Origin: Photobacterium piscicola
GTDB lineage: Bacteria > Pseudomonadota > Gammaproteobacteria > Enterobacterales > Vibrionaceae
Length of the DNA: 64,000 nt
Direction of reading: 5' to 3'
Assembly: GCF_900166965.1 (NCBI RefSeq)
Contig: NZ_FUZI01000001.1
Coordinates: forward strand, 124,001-188,000
In this document: in pieces, positions 8,912 to 17,217 of the stretch
Layout of the letters: each line of letters starts with the position of its first letter
How positions within the stretch are numbered: position 1 is the first letter of the stretch
The notes under the pieces: generated by a model
What the model was told of the DNA's origin: nothing
Seen by the model: only the letters and a program-made list of their open reading frames with translations
Databases searched by the model: none
Made by a program: the position numbers and the translations under genes

Positions 8912-9234
8912 ATCAATTCCCTGATATTAATTATGTTAATTAGTAATGTAAATACGTTATTATATATTGGTGTTTTAATTCAATATTTATAGCTTATTTT
9001 GTCAAATATTTATTATTTAAATAAAACTCATAATATCATGTGTATAGATATTTATGTAATTAATGAGTGTGAGAAATACAGTTTAAAGCGTGTTTTTTAT
9101 TTTAATTCACTCTAAAATACTTAAATTTATAAAATATTATTATGTAAGACTTAATTATATTCTTCTTTTCCTGTAATATCCAAAAAGATATACACATTGT
9201 CTATTTATCTGTTTATTTTACTATAGGGTATCAA
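8912..9234. other. AT-rich divergent intergenic region
   Basis: Separates the mscS-like gene (-) and the DUF4832 gene (+). Very AT-rich with many T/A runs. No clear promoter, RNA or small ORF stands out. Confidence 0.3.
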
Positions 9235-11094
9235 ATGAGTTCCACATTACTTTCTTTTCTTCTTGCGTCTTCTATTGTACATCCTGCCATTTATTCTTTC
9301 TCTAATAATGATGTTAATAATTCAGTAAATGATAGCAATGTAATAAAAATTTATCCTAAATCAAGTGATGAAATATTAACGAATCCGGGTATCGGTTTTA
9401 CTGATTTTCAACGAATAGTAAGTAACCAACCAACTAATCCTTTTTATGAAGGAGCACCTGTTCTTTCTTATCCCGATACAAGTACTGTATATTATCGTTT
9501 TTATTGGGATCAACTAACAAAATCAGATAATCCGAATCTCAATGAAGCCATGCTTCAAAGAAAGATTGATAATGTGTTACAAATAGCGGCATCAGTAAAT
9601 AAAAAAGTTGTTATTCGCTTTATGGCTCTACGAGGTAAAGGCGATCCTATTTATGACGCTGATGTAAATAAAGACAGTAGTGGTATACCTTGTTGGTTAG
9701 TTCAAGAGTTATACGGCCATGGTTTAAACGGAACCAGCTGTCATTTATCAGACAAAGAAGCAGTATATATGTTTAAAAATCCTTGGTTTCTTCATCGAAC
9801 CCAAGAATTTTTATCTGCATTAGGTAAGCGTTATGATAATAATAAAACATTATTACGTATTGATGTCGGAATGGTGGGTACATGGGGAGAATGGCATTTA
9901 TATGGCTATGCGCCAAAGAATAGTGCAAGTGTTGGACTTCCAGATAATGGATATAAATTTAAAGATCTTCAACCTTATATTAATGCCATTATAACCTCTT
10001 TTCCACATACACCTAAACTTATGTTAGGCACTAATAAAGGTGATTTTCTTAGTTATGCAACGGTTAATGGGATGGGGTGGCGAGTAGATTGTTTAGGTGA
10101 TTGGACTAAAGGTTGGAATCACATGGAAAATGGTTATCCAACAATGATTTCTCATATGACTGATACGTCAACCAATAGTCATCCTGACGTCTATTTTAAT
10201 CAACGTTGGAAAAAAGCTGCGGTTGATTTTGAAATCTGCCAAGGATCATTGCAGGATTGGCACAATATCAATAATCCTCGACACCTTACATATAATCAGG
10301 TGCAAAAAACATTTGATTTTGCTTTAAAACAGCACGCATCATTAATTAACGCAAAATCAGCAGCTATTCCTGATGAATATCAACCATTGGTTAAACGATT
10401 TTTAAATAAACTAGGTTATCGATACCAATTAAACCAATTAGATGTAAATGATATTGTGCATACTGATGATTATTTGCAATTAAAGTCAACATGGCAAAAT
10501 TTAGGGGTTGCTCCTAGTTATACCAATTACCCTGTAACTTGGCGTTTACGATCTGCAAATGGTAATATTATTGCTTATTATACTTCTAAGGCGAATATTG
10601 TTAATTGGCTTCCTGCCGATAATGATGATGATAAAAGCCCGATTTATATAGTGAACGAGAAGTTTAAAATTACTAATATCCCTAAAGGAAAGTATTTTCT
10701 TGATGTTGGTTTAGTGGACAAAAATAGCCATAAAGCGAAGATAAGTTTGGCAATTGATACCAAACTTACTGACGATAATGGGCAATATTATATTGCTAAT
10801 AAAGAGCACTACAGTTCTTATATTCAACAATATGTGCCTAGTGATGATGGCCAATACGTACCTGATAATCGTGGTCAATACGTACCCGATAATCGTGGTC
10901 AATATAAGCCTAATAATGATCGACAAAAGATGGTTCATGCTAGCCACTTATATGCTATTCGCCATACTAAAACTAATTTATCTCAAAAGTTCAATACACG
11001 TGACATGACTATTGATAAACATAGCGAACCATATATTGAGCAGCAGAATTCGATAGGTCGCTGGAATGAGATAACAGTGATAAATATTATTTAA
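9235..11094 (+). CDS. Secreted DUF4874/DUF4832 protein (paralogue 1)
   Basis: 619-residue exported protein with a hydrophobic N-terminal signal (LLSFLLASSIVHPAIYS). The core matches DUF4874 plus DUF4832: NPGIGFTDFQR, a TIM-barrel-like stretch with VVIRFMALRGKG, then DVGMVGTWGEWH, GWRVDCLGDW and VDFEIC. The conserved Glu of GEWH and the acids of VDFE look like a glycosidase acid pair, but no activity is established. A C-terminal beta domain follows (TWRLRSANG, DVGLVDK), then a 100-residue extension absent from its paralogues with four octapeptide repeats. Monocistronic with its own terminator. Two paralogues flank the 3' side of the exopolysaccharide operon. Confidence 0.75.
   Translation: MSSTLLSFLLASSIVHPAIYSFSNNDVNNSVNDSNVIKIYPKSSDEILTNPGIGFTDFQRIVSNQPTNPFYEGAPVLSYPDTSTVYYRFYWDQLTKSDNPNLNEAMLQRKIDNVLQIAASVNKKVVIRFMALRGKGDPIYDADVNKDSSGIPCWLVQELYGHGLNGTSCHLSDKEAVYMFKNPWFLHRTQEFLSALGKRYDNNKTLLRIDVGMVGTWGEWHLYGYAPKNSASVGLPDNGYKFKDLQPYINAIITSFPHTPKLMLGTNKGDFLSYATVNGMGWRVDCLGDWTKGWNHMENGYPTMISHMTDTSTNSHPDVYFNQRWKKAAVDFEICQGSLQDWHNINNPRHLTYNQVQKTFDFALKQHASLINAKSAAIPDEYQPLVKRFLNKLGYRYQLNQLDVNDIVHTDDYLQLKSTWQNLGVAPSYTNYPVTWRLRSANGNIIAYYTSKANIVNWLPADNDDDKSPIYIVNEKFKITNIPKGKYFLDVGLVDKNSHKAKISLAIDTKLTDDNGQYYIANKEHYSSYIQQYVPSDDGQYVPDNRGQYVPDNRGQYKPNNDRQKMVHASHLYAIRHTKTNLSQKFNTRDMTIDKHSEPYIEQQNSIGRWNEITVINII
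10828..10923 (+). repeat. Four tandem 24-bp coding repeats
   Basis: Units at 10828, 10852, 10876 and 10900; the two middle ones differ at a single base. They encode the octapeptide QYVPDNRG and variants (QYVPSDDG, QYKPNNDR) in the C-terminal extension of the DUF4832 protein. Suggests slippage-prone, low-complexity sequence. Confidence 0.85.
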
Positions 11095-11124
11095 TATGTG
11101 ATTTTTACGGCTTATAGTATTATA

Positions 11125-11158
11125 AAAAACCTAAATTATTTAATAGTTTAGGTTTTTA
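11125..11158 (+). terminator. Terminator after DUF4832 gene
   Basis: AAAAACCTAAA / TTTAGGTTTTT stem with an 11-base loop. Confidence 0.8.
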
Positions 11159-11228
11159 TATGTAAATTATCTGAAAGAATTTTGATATTATTACATATAT
11201 AAATATTACTGAGTGAAGGGCAATAAAA

Positions 11229-11783
11229 ATGCATATATTTACAGACCGCAAGCATATTATTATTGATACTCGATCATCTGATGAATTCTTAGATCATCAT
11301 ATAGAGGGTAGTGTCTTTGTTGGATTCAGTGGGGGAAATTTTAAACATTGGTTAGAATTATTATTACCTGATAAAAATGCAGATATTGAGGTTATTGCTA
11401 CTGTTACAGATGCTAACAAGGTTATGACGACAGTTAATGAGCTTGGTTATAGTAACGCTAAATTAATGGAGCTACATTCTGCAGATGGTATGTTGGATCA
11501 TATTTCAACGGATGAATTTAAAGAAATAAAACAGAATAATGATTCTGCTGTGCTTGATGTTAGAGAAGCGGATGAGTATTCACAAGGCTCTGTAGCTAAT
11601 GCGGAGAAATTACCTTTATCTGAGATTCTTCAAGGCCAGCTTCCAAAGCAAGATAAACAATATATTGTCCATTGTGGAAGCGGCTATCGTTCTGTTATTG
11701 CGATATCGTTATTAAAGTTACTTGGGCGATGTAAATTGATTAATTTAGATGGTGGCTATCAACAATTGATGGCAAAAAAATAA
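11229..11783 (+). CDS. Tandem rhodanese-domain protein
   Basis: 184-residue sulfurtransferase-like protein with two rhodanese modules. The first (IIDTRSSDEFLDHHIEGSVFVGF) has no catalytic cysteine and is probably structural. The second (VLDVREADEYSQGSVANAEKLP) has an active-site loop CGSGYRS with the persulfide cysteine. The layout resembles the rhodanese part of MBL-rhodanese persulfide enzymes, but no metallo-beta-lactamase domain is present upstream. No signal peptide, so cytoplasmic. Monocistronic. Confidence 0.85.
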   Translation: MHIFTDRKHIIIDTRSSDEFLDHHIEGSVFVGFSGGNFKHWLELLLPDKNADIEVIATVTDANKVMTTVNELGYSNAKLMELHSADGMLDHISTDEFKEIKQNNDSAVLDVREADEYSQGSVANAEKLPLSEILQGQLPKQDKQYIVHCGSGYRSVIAISLLKLLGRCKLINLDGGYQQLMAKK

Positions 11784-11797
11784 GATGCAATTAGAGA

Positions 11798-11834
11798 AAA
11801 GGCAGCACTATTGATATAGTCCTGCCTTTTTTTA
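11798..11834 (+). terminator. Rhodanese gene terminator
   Basis: AAAAGGCAG / CTGCCTTT with an inner ACTAT/ATAGT stem, followed by seven T. Confidence 0.85.
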
Positions 11835-11854
11835 TTGGTTACTTTTTATTGCTA

Positions 11855-12277
11855 TTATCGACCAAGAAATGCATAACCTGTGGTAAATGCCGCTTCTTGG
11901 AACTGACGTAAACCTGTTGCACGGAAATCAATAGCCATAGGGTTACGCTTTAGTTTTTCTTTGATATCTGCATTAGACATAAAGTTAACATCAAGATCTT
12001 CAATTAACTGAATAGCAGATTCAAGCTTAAAGCCGACAGAACTTCCTGCAAATTTTCCGCGTGTTTCGCGTGTACGAATCACAACTTTCTCTACTTTATA
12101 GTCATCAAGTAGTTTTTTAAATGCAAATTGGAAATCTCTCATTTTTTGGTTATCAAGAGAATTATCCATAATGAACTTTTGAGTACGGCATTCTGGAATA
12201 CCGATCATTCCGCCCTCTAAAGTGAGTAGGCAAATAATAGCTTCGTTGCTACGTAGTTCAACTGAACAAATTTTCAT
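11855..12277 (-). CDS. DUF3010 family protein
   Basis: 140 aa, matching the DUF3010 family of gamma-proteobacteria (MKICSVELRSNEAIICLL, RTRETRGKFAGSSVGFKLES, FRATGLRQFQEAAFTTGYAF). No membrane segments. Function unknown; the fold may be RNase H-like given the beta-strand-rich start, which is inference. Monocistronic. Confidence 0.8.
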   Translation of the reverse strand: MKICSVELRSNEAIICLLTLEGGMIGIPECRTQKFIMDNSLDNQKMRDFQFAFKKLLDDYKVEKVVIRTRETRGKFAGSSVGFKLESAIQLIEDLDVNFMSNADIKEKLKRNPMAIDFRATGLRQFQEAAFTTGYAFLGR

Positions 12278-12394
12278 GTTTATACCTGAATCATAATATT
12301 TTGGTCGTTATTGTAGGCTAAAAAGCGGTGAGCTGTTAGTTATGTGGTGATTTTTTATTGATATTGTTGTTGAAACTTAAATTTGTACTCTTAG

Positions 12395-12426
12395 CAACGC
12401 TAACAACAACCCTGTCGTTAGCGTTG
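12395..12426 (-). terminator. Hairpin after the 12437-12787 gene
   Basis: CAACGCTAAC (12395-12404) and GTTAGCGTTG (12417-12426) form a perfect 10-bp stem directly after the stop of the minus-strand gene. It lacks a proper T run, so termination is probable rather than certain. Confidence 0.5.
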
Positions 12427-12436
12427 TTATTGCATT

Positions 12437-12787
12437 TTAGTTGCGCTTAACAGGCTTGTAAGCACAACCTGCTGCTTGGTACGTTTCTTTATCTGTAATT
12501 TCAAATGTAGTATAGAAGAACCAAGCAATAAAACGTAGCATTTCATCGCCATCATTCATTACCCATTCGGCAAACTCTTCAGGTTCGCCTTGGTCATTTT
12601 CTTGACTAAAAACGTGGTAAATACGTTTTTCACCGTCGATTTCCGCTAGACTAAAGTGGCCTATTAATGCTGTCGCAGCTTCAGCAACTTCAGGTTCTTC
12701 ATTGCTTGCTAGCATTTCAAGGATTGTTGATACGGAATCAAGTTGTGCTAATTCTTTTACCAGTGTTTCAAATTCTTCTTGTTGCAT
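12437..12787 (-). CDS. Acidic hypothetical protein, 116 aa
   Basis: Not recognised. Strongly acidic, helical, no signal peptide (MQQEEFETLVKELAQLDSVS, later EWVMNDGDEMLRFIAWFFYT). ATG at 12787 is preceded by a purine-rich region. It lies 40 bases downstream of the YgjP-like gene, in the same direction, so they may be co-transcribed. Confidence 0.65.
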   Translation of the reverse strand: MQQEEFETLVKELAQLDSVSTILEMLASNEEPEVAEAATALIGHFSLAEIDGEKRIYHVFSQENDQGEPEEFAEWVMNDGDEMLRFIAWFFYTTFEITDKETYQAAGCAYKPVKRN

Positions 12788-12827
12788 GTTGTTATCTCAT
12801 AATTACACTATGACGAGTATCATAACC

Positions 12828-13334
12828 TTAATTGTAAATAGAACCAAAATGTTCAACTTGCGTTAAGTACATACGCATATCAAATTCGAGTTGGTGGTAT
12901 TGCGGTTCCATGTGACAGCAAAGTTGATAAAAGGCTTTGTTATGATCTTTTTCTTTTAAGTGTGCCAATTCATGTACAACAATCATCCGTAAAAAAGGCA
13001 GTGGAGCCTCTTTAAAGATGGTAGCGATTCTGATTTCATGTTTGGCTTTGAGTTTATTGCCATGTACACGTGAAATAAAGGTATGTAGGCCTAATGCATG
13101 ATTAATCACATTGATTTTATTGTCATATCCGACTTTGCTAATGGGGGCCGATTTTTTCAAATACTGATTTTTTAATTCAATAACATAATCATAAAGGGCT
13201 TTTTCTGTTTTAATGGTATGCGATGCAGGGTAACGGTTAAGTAACAATGTCTTGAGTTGGTCCTTATCAATTAATTGCTGAACTTGATCCACGAGATGAG
13301 TTGGATAACCTTGGAGATATTTGAGTTGTTGCAT
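12828..13334 (-). CDS. YgjP-like M48-family metallopeptidase
   Basis: 168-residue zinc metallopeptidase of the YgjP/DUF45 type. The zinc motif HELAH is at residues 121-125, with H131 a likely third ligand in KDHNKAFY. No signal peptide, so cytoplasmic. Shorter than E. coli YgjP-like proteins by some tens of residues but with the catalytic helix intact. Substrate unknown. First of a possible two-gene unit with the acidic 116-aa protein. Confidence 0.8.
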   Translation of the reverse strand: MQQLKYLQGYPTHLVDQVQQLIDKDQLKTLLLNRYPASHTIKTEKALYDYVIELKNQYLKKSAPISKVGYDNKINVINHALGLHTFISRVHGNKLKAKHEIRIATIFKEAPLPFLRMIVVHELAHLKEKDHNKAFYQLCCHMEPQYHQLEFDMRMYLTQVEHFGSIYN

Positions 13335-13473
13335 GACCGATAGTACTCTTAACCAAAAGGTTTATGCTATAAGTAGCTAACTATCGAGGCAACTTTATTC
13401 TTGGGTAAACTGAGATAAAAATACTTGATGCTTGATAATTAACATGACTTTCAATTATAAAGGATGAGTCATT

Positions 13474-13920
13474 GTGTTCTTGAAAATTCCCCCACCCATC
13501 TTTGTTGTTATCGCATTACTTGCCATATATGGATGTAAGTTGTTTTTGCCATTATGGCAGTTTAAGACACTTTGGATAATCGTTATCCCATTAATTATCA
13601 TTATGATGACTATTGGTTTTTCATCTGTATTAGCACTATCAAAAGCAGATACAACGATCAGTCCTTTTACACCAGAAAAAACAACTCGGCTTGTTACGCG
13701 AGGTATATATCAATATAGCCGTAACCCAATGTATCTTAGTTTATTATTATTGCTTATTGTGGCGGTGTTTATCAGTGGGGAATTATCCTCATTTTTTGTG
13801 GTGATAACCTTTGTATTAGTGATTAATCACTATCAGATTAAGCCTGAAGAAAAAGCACTAATGCATCTGTTTGGTGATGAGTATCGTAACTATTATCTAC
13901 ACGTCAGGCGTTGGTTATAG
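13474..13920 (+). CDS. Membrane isoprenylcysteine-type methyltransferase
   Basis: 148-residue integral membrane protein of the ICMT/PEMT methyltransferase superfamily. Four hydrophobic segments, then the signature RNPMYLSLLL and the C-terminal EEKALMHLFGDEYRNYY, which bind S-adenosylmethionine. Substrate unknown in bacteria. Starts with GTG at 13474, supported by AGGATGAG at 13461. Monocistronic, divergent from the metallopeptidase. Confidence 0.85.
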   Translation: MFLKIPPPIFVVIALLAIYGCKLFLPLWQFKTLWIIVIPLIIIMMTIGFSSVLALSKADTTISPFTPEKTTRLVTRGIYQYSRNPMYLSLLLLLIVAVFISGELSSFFVVITFVLVINHYQIKPEEKALMHLFGDEYRNYYLHVRRWL

Positions 13921-14039
13921 AGACTGATCTTATTTATGCCTTTACCATCTTGCTTATTTGCATACACTGTCTAGCAAGTAATAATAAGATGATTGTTATT
14001 ATGAGAGATAATATTAAGTTTAAATGAATGAGGCTGTAC

Positions 14040-14573
14040 ATGAGTAAAGCAAAAATTGGTATCGTAACGGTGAGTGATCGCGCGAGTGCTGGTATTTATG
14101 AAGATATCTCAGGGCAAGCAATCATCGACACACTGAATGCTTATCTGACTTCTGCGTGGGAACCTGTTTATCAAGTTATTCCTGATGAACAAGATGTGAT
14201 TGAGCATACTTTGATTGATCTGGCAGATAACCATAATTGTAGTTTAATTGTAACGACAGGTGGTACTGGCCCTGCAAAACGCGATGTTACGCCTGAAGCG
14301 ACAGAAGCGGTATGTGATCGAATGATGCCTGGTTTTGGTGAGTTAATGCGTGCTGAATCGTTGAAATTTGTACCTACAGCCATTTTATCTCGTCAAACAG
14401 CGGGTCTTAGAGGCGATAGTTTAATTATTAACTTACCTGGAAAGCCTAAATCTATTCGTGAATGTTTAGATGCCGTTTTTCCTGCAGTGCCGTACTGTAT
14501 TGATTTGATGGAAGGCCCATTCCTCGTTTGTGATGAAAATGTAATTACCCCTTTTCGTCCCAAGCAAAAGTAA
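14040..14573 (+). CDS. mogA: Molybdopterin adenylyltransferase MogA
   Basis: Activates molybdopterin with ATP for molybdenum insertion. 177 aa, with the MoCF-binding motifs TVSDRASAG, TTGGTGPAKRDVTPEA, MPGFGEL and INLPGKPKSI; the C-terminal VPYCIDLMEGP is typical of MogA rather than MoaB. The ATG at 14040 is chosen because GAGG lies 8 bases upstream. Monocistronic with its own terminator. Confidence 0.93.
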   Translation: MSKAKIGIVTVSDRASAGIYEDISGQAIIDTLNAYLTSAWEPVYQVIPDEQDVIEHTLIDLADNHNCSLIVTTGGTGPAKRDVTPEATEAVCDRMMPGFGELMRAESLKFVPTAILSRQTAGLRGDSLIINLPGKPKSIRECLDAVFPAVPYCIDLMEGPFLVCDENVITPFRPKQK

Positions 14574-14593
14574 AGATATAAAATGCTAAAGAG

Positions 14594-14619
14594 AGCGACA
14601 TATTGATGTCGCTTTTTTA
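14594..14619 (+). terminator. mogA terminator
   Basis: AGCGACAT / ATGTCGCT stem with a 4-base loop and six T. Confidence 0.9.
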
Positions 14620-14939
14620 TTGATCGCTATCAACTAACCTCTTTACTATGTTAAAAAGATAATTTGTATGTAGATCACGAAAACAGATAGTGAGTCTTTA
14701 TTTATAATACCGTATTTAAGATATAAAAAGAAAAACCTCTCGGGATGTGGTGTTTTTTTATATATTTTTCAATCACTTATGATGAGTGATTAATATCGAA
14801 TAATATTTGTTAGTTATTTGTTGTTATAAATGTTGATTTATTTGTTTTCTTCGCGAATTGTTTTTTTTTGTTATTTGTAATATTCTCACGCAAAATTTTA
14901 CTGCTAATTTCATATAAGTGTTACTGCGTGGGTTTGAAT

Positions 14940-15218
14940 ATGGATGTTAAACAAAGTTGGGGTTTTATTTCTGCCTCTTTAGGCGTGATCTCTCTTTTAT
15001 GGGGGGCGGTTTCATTAAGTGGTATTGTTGGTCAAGAGCATGTATTTACTGAAATGGGATCATTTCTAACCATGACAGGATCTGATTTGTATAATAGTAC
15101 TTACACTGAAAATATGCTGGCAGCAGAACGTCATAAAAATTTCATAGTATTACTAGCGGGGATTGTAATGGCTATTATTGGCTCGTTATTAATGAGAATG
15201 CGTTTGTTTAAGTTCTAA
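14940..15218 (+). CDS. Small two-helix membrane protein, 92 aa
   Basis: Not recognised. Starts at ATG 14940 (MDVKQSWGF); an upstream in-frame extension to 14868 is low-complexity and unlikely. Two hydrophobic segments (FISASLGVISLLWGAVSLSG and FIVLLAGIVMAIIGSLLM) flank a soluble loop of about 40 residues. The short basic end (RMRLFKF) suggests a cytoplasmic C-terminus. It lies between mogA and the exopolysaccharide operon. Confidence 0.6.
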   Translation: MDVKQSWGFISASLGVISLLWGAVSLSGIVGQEHVFTEMGSFLTMTGSDLYNSTYTENMLAAERHKNFIVLLAGIVMAIIGSLLMRMRLFKF

Positions 15219-15801
15219 TTAACTTTTCAGTCATGGTTATTATTTAATAAGTATGGCTGATACTTTAATATGATTCATTTCATGTTATTCCTTTAATGCA
15301 TTTGTTATATAAGTACTAACAGTAGCACATCGTTATGTTAGGTAAGGTATTTGTATAAAAGTTGGTGATCTAAAGAAAAGGCAATATTGTTTTTTAGTGT
15401 GTTATACCTGCAAAACCACCGATTCTTTATTACTTTTTGATATAAAAAAAAAGTTAAAAATAGCCTGTTATAACAAATATATTGTTTTTTTTTATAAATT
15501 TTTTTTTAATCACCTTTTAATTGTACGGTGTTTTATTTATATGGTTAATGACTCGCGTGTAAGTTATTGTTTTAAAGTATTATTTTTTTGTCTTAAAATG
15601 TTAACGCTTAAATATCTCTAAGGTGTATTTATTTATCATAAAAGTGACAAAAAGTTGACGATTTGGAGGGTTTTTACAGTACACTTATATAGTAGAAGTA
15701 AATATTTAAACGCGTAAATATTTAAATACGTAATTGTTCGAAAACAATGGGAATGACATCGCTCATTATGAAATTAGTAGTGCTAGAGGCTAGTTTAATC
15801 G
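15219..15801 (+). promoter_or_regulatory. Leader region of the exopolysaccharide operon
   Basis: 583 bases without a convincing gene, directly upstream of the operon. Contains a 16-bp tandem repeat (TAAATATTTAAACGCG then TAAATATTTAAATACG, 15699-15730) whose core TAAATATTTA is a palindrome, and a TTGACG at 15655 with a weak TACACT 19 bases on as a possible promoter. No ops/JUMPstart (GGCGGTAG) and no sigma-54 -24/-12 site was seen. Likely the point of control, probably by an AT-binding factor. Confidence 0.45.
15699..15730. repeat. 16-bp tandem repeat in EPS leader
   Basis: Two adjacent 16-base units differing at two positions, each carrying the palindrome TAAATATTTA. About one and a half helical turns apart. 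Lies 72 bases before the first EPS gene. Confidence 0.75.
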
Positions 15802-17214
15802 ATGAAAATACAAGCTATAAAAATAGCGGATGATGGTTATGCTGTATTAATAAAAGCCAGTGATTTTATACTGCTCAATATTACATTAACATTTCTTATT
15901 TCTTTACATGGTGTTAGTGAAACAGCTATTGGTTTGGCTGCTAGTTTTCTTTTTTCTGTCATTTTTTTACTGATAGGAGAATACAGTGGGTTATATAAAA
16001 AATATGTCCGTCAGGATTACTCTTATACGGTACTAAAAACGTTATTTACCTTTTTATTGTCATTTTTAATATGGCGAATGTTGTGCCAGCAGTTGAATTC
16101 GTTTGAAGGTAGTAATGACACACATTTAAATACTGCTATTGTTTGGCAATGGATTTTTTTATCTGTTAGTTGTGTGATTATTGTTAAGTGCTTAGTTATT
16201 TATATAATTAGTGAATTTTTGAAACGAAATTCACATGTTAGACGAATTGCTATATTAGGAATGACCAAAGGCGGCATTGCGATTGAACATGCATTAAGAA
16301 AAGACATTCGCTATCAGAAATTTGAAATTTCATATTTTGATGATCGTAATGTGAGCCGATTTGGTTATTTATCAAAATCAGAGCTTCATGGAAATGTAGA
16401 CCAATTGGTACAGTTAGCTAAAAGTGGTGAGATTGATGAGGTTTACATTGCTTTACCTATGGTCGCTAAGAGTCGTATTCAGAACTATTTAAAATTACTG
16501 TCTGACACGATTGTTGAAACGTATATTGTTCCTGACTTATATACTTATGATTTAAATGTAAGTCAGATCCGTACTATTGGTAATGTTCAAACCTTTAGTG
16601 TTTTTGGTTCTCCATTTGAAGGTATGGGGGCGGTATTGAAACGCATTGAAGATATTATTATTAGTAGTGTGATTATTTTATTAATTTCACCGGTATTAAT
16701 TGCTGTTGCTATTGGTGTTAAGCGTAGTTCTCCTGGGCCCGTTCTATTTAAACAAGATCGTTATGGCTTAGGTGGTAAAAAAATCCGAGTCTGGAAATTT
16801 CGTTCTATGGGTGTAATGGAAAATGACGCGGTTGTAACACAAGCAACGAAAAATGATCCGCGTGTAACTAAATTCGGTGCATTTATACGTCGAACATCAT
16901 TAGATGAATTACCACAATTTTTTAATGTACTTCAAGGAAGTATGTCGATTGTTGGCCCTCGACCACATGCGGTTGCGCATAATGAAGAATATAGAGTTCT
17001 TGTTGATAAATATATGCTACGTCATAAGGTTAAACCAGGTATTACTGGTCTTGCTCAAATTAAGGGGTTTCGTGGTGAGACTGATACGCTAGATAAAATG
17101 GAAATGCGTGTTAAGTACGACCTACAATATATTCAAAAGTGGAGTCTTTCGCTGGATCTAAAGATTATCTTTCTTACGATATTTAAAGGATTTGTCAGCG
17201 AGACAGCGTACTAA
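15802..17214 (+). CDS. Undecaprenyl-phosphate glucose phosphotransferase (WcaJ/VpsL-like)
   Basis: Starts the repeat unit by moving a hexose-1-phosphate from UDP-sugar to undecaprenyl phosphate. 470 aa: N-terminal membrane helices, a cytoplasmic nucleotide-binding-like region (IAILGMTKGG), then the bacterial sugar transferase domain from about residue 275 with KFRSMGVMEND, RRTSLDELPQFFNVL and GPRPHAVAHNEEYR. These motifs match the WcaJ class, suggesting glucose first. First gene of the operon; the next begins 3 bases after its stop. Confidence 0.92.
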   Translation: MKIQAIKIADDGYAVLIKASDFILLNITLTFLISLHGVSETAIGLAASFLFSVIFLLIGEYSGLYKKYVRQDYSYTVLKTLFTFLLSFLIWRMLCQQLNSFEGSNDTHLNTAIVWQWIFLSVSCVIIVKCLVIYIISEFLKRNSHVRRIAILGMTKGGIAIEHALRKDIRYQKFEISYFDDRNVSRFGYLSKSELHGNVDQLVQLAKSGEIDEVYIALPMVAKSRIQNYLKLLSDTIVETYIVPDLYTYDLNVSQIRTIGNVQTFSVFGSPFEGMGAVLKRIEDIIISSVIILLISPVLIAVAIGVKRSSPGPVLFKQDRYGLGGKKIRVWKFRSMGVMENDAVVTQATKNDPRVTKFGAFIRRTSLDELPQFFNVLQGSMSIVGPRPHAVAHNEEYRVLVDKYMLRHKVKPGITGLAQIKGFRGETDTLDKMEMRVKYDLQYIQKWSLSLDLKIIFLTIFKGFVSETAY

Positions 17215-17217
17215 ATT

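Noticed and set aside
14700-14760. Second terminator after mogA (AAAAACCTC ... GTGGTGTTTTT)
   Set aside because: Stem pairing is interrupted and too weak.
15397-15621. 74-aa open frame (+) in the EPS leader
   Set aside because: Low-complexity, Phe/Lys/Leu-rich translation, no ribosome-binding site, AT-driven open frame.
15219-15801. ops/JUMPstart or sigma-54 site upstream of the EPS operon
   Set aside because: No GGCGGTAG and no GG-N10-GC -24/-12 arrangement of good quality was seen.
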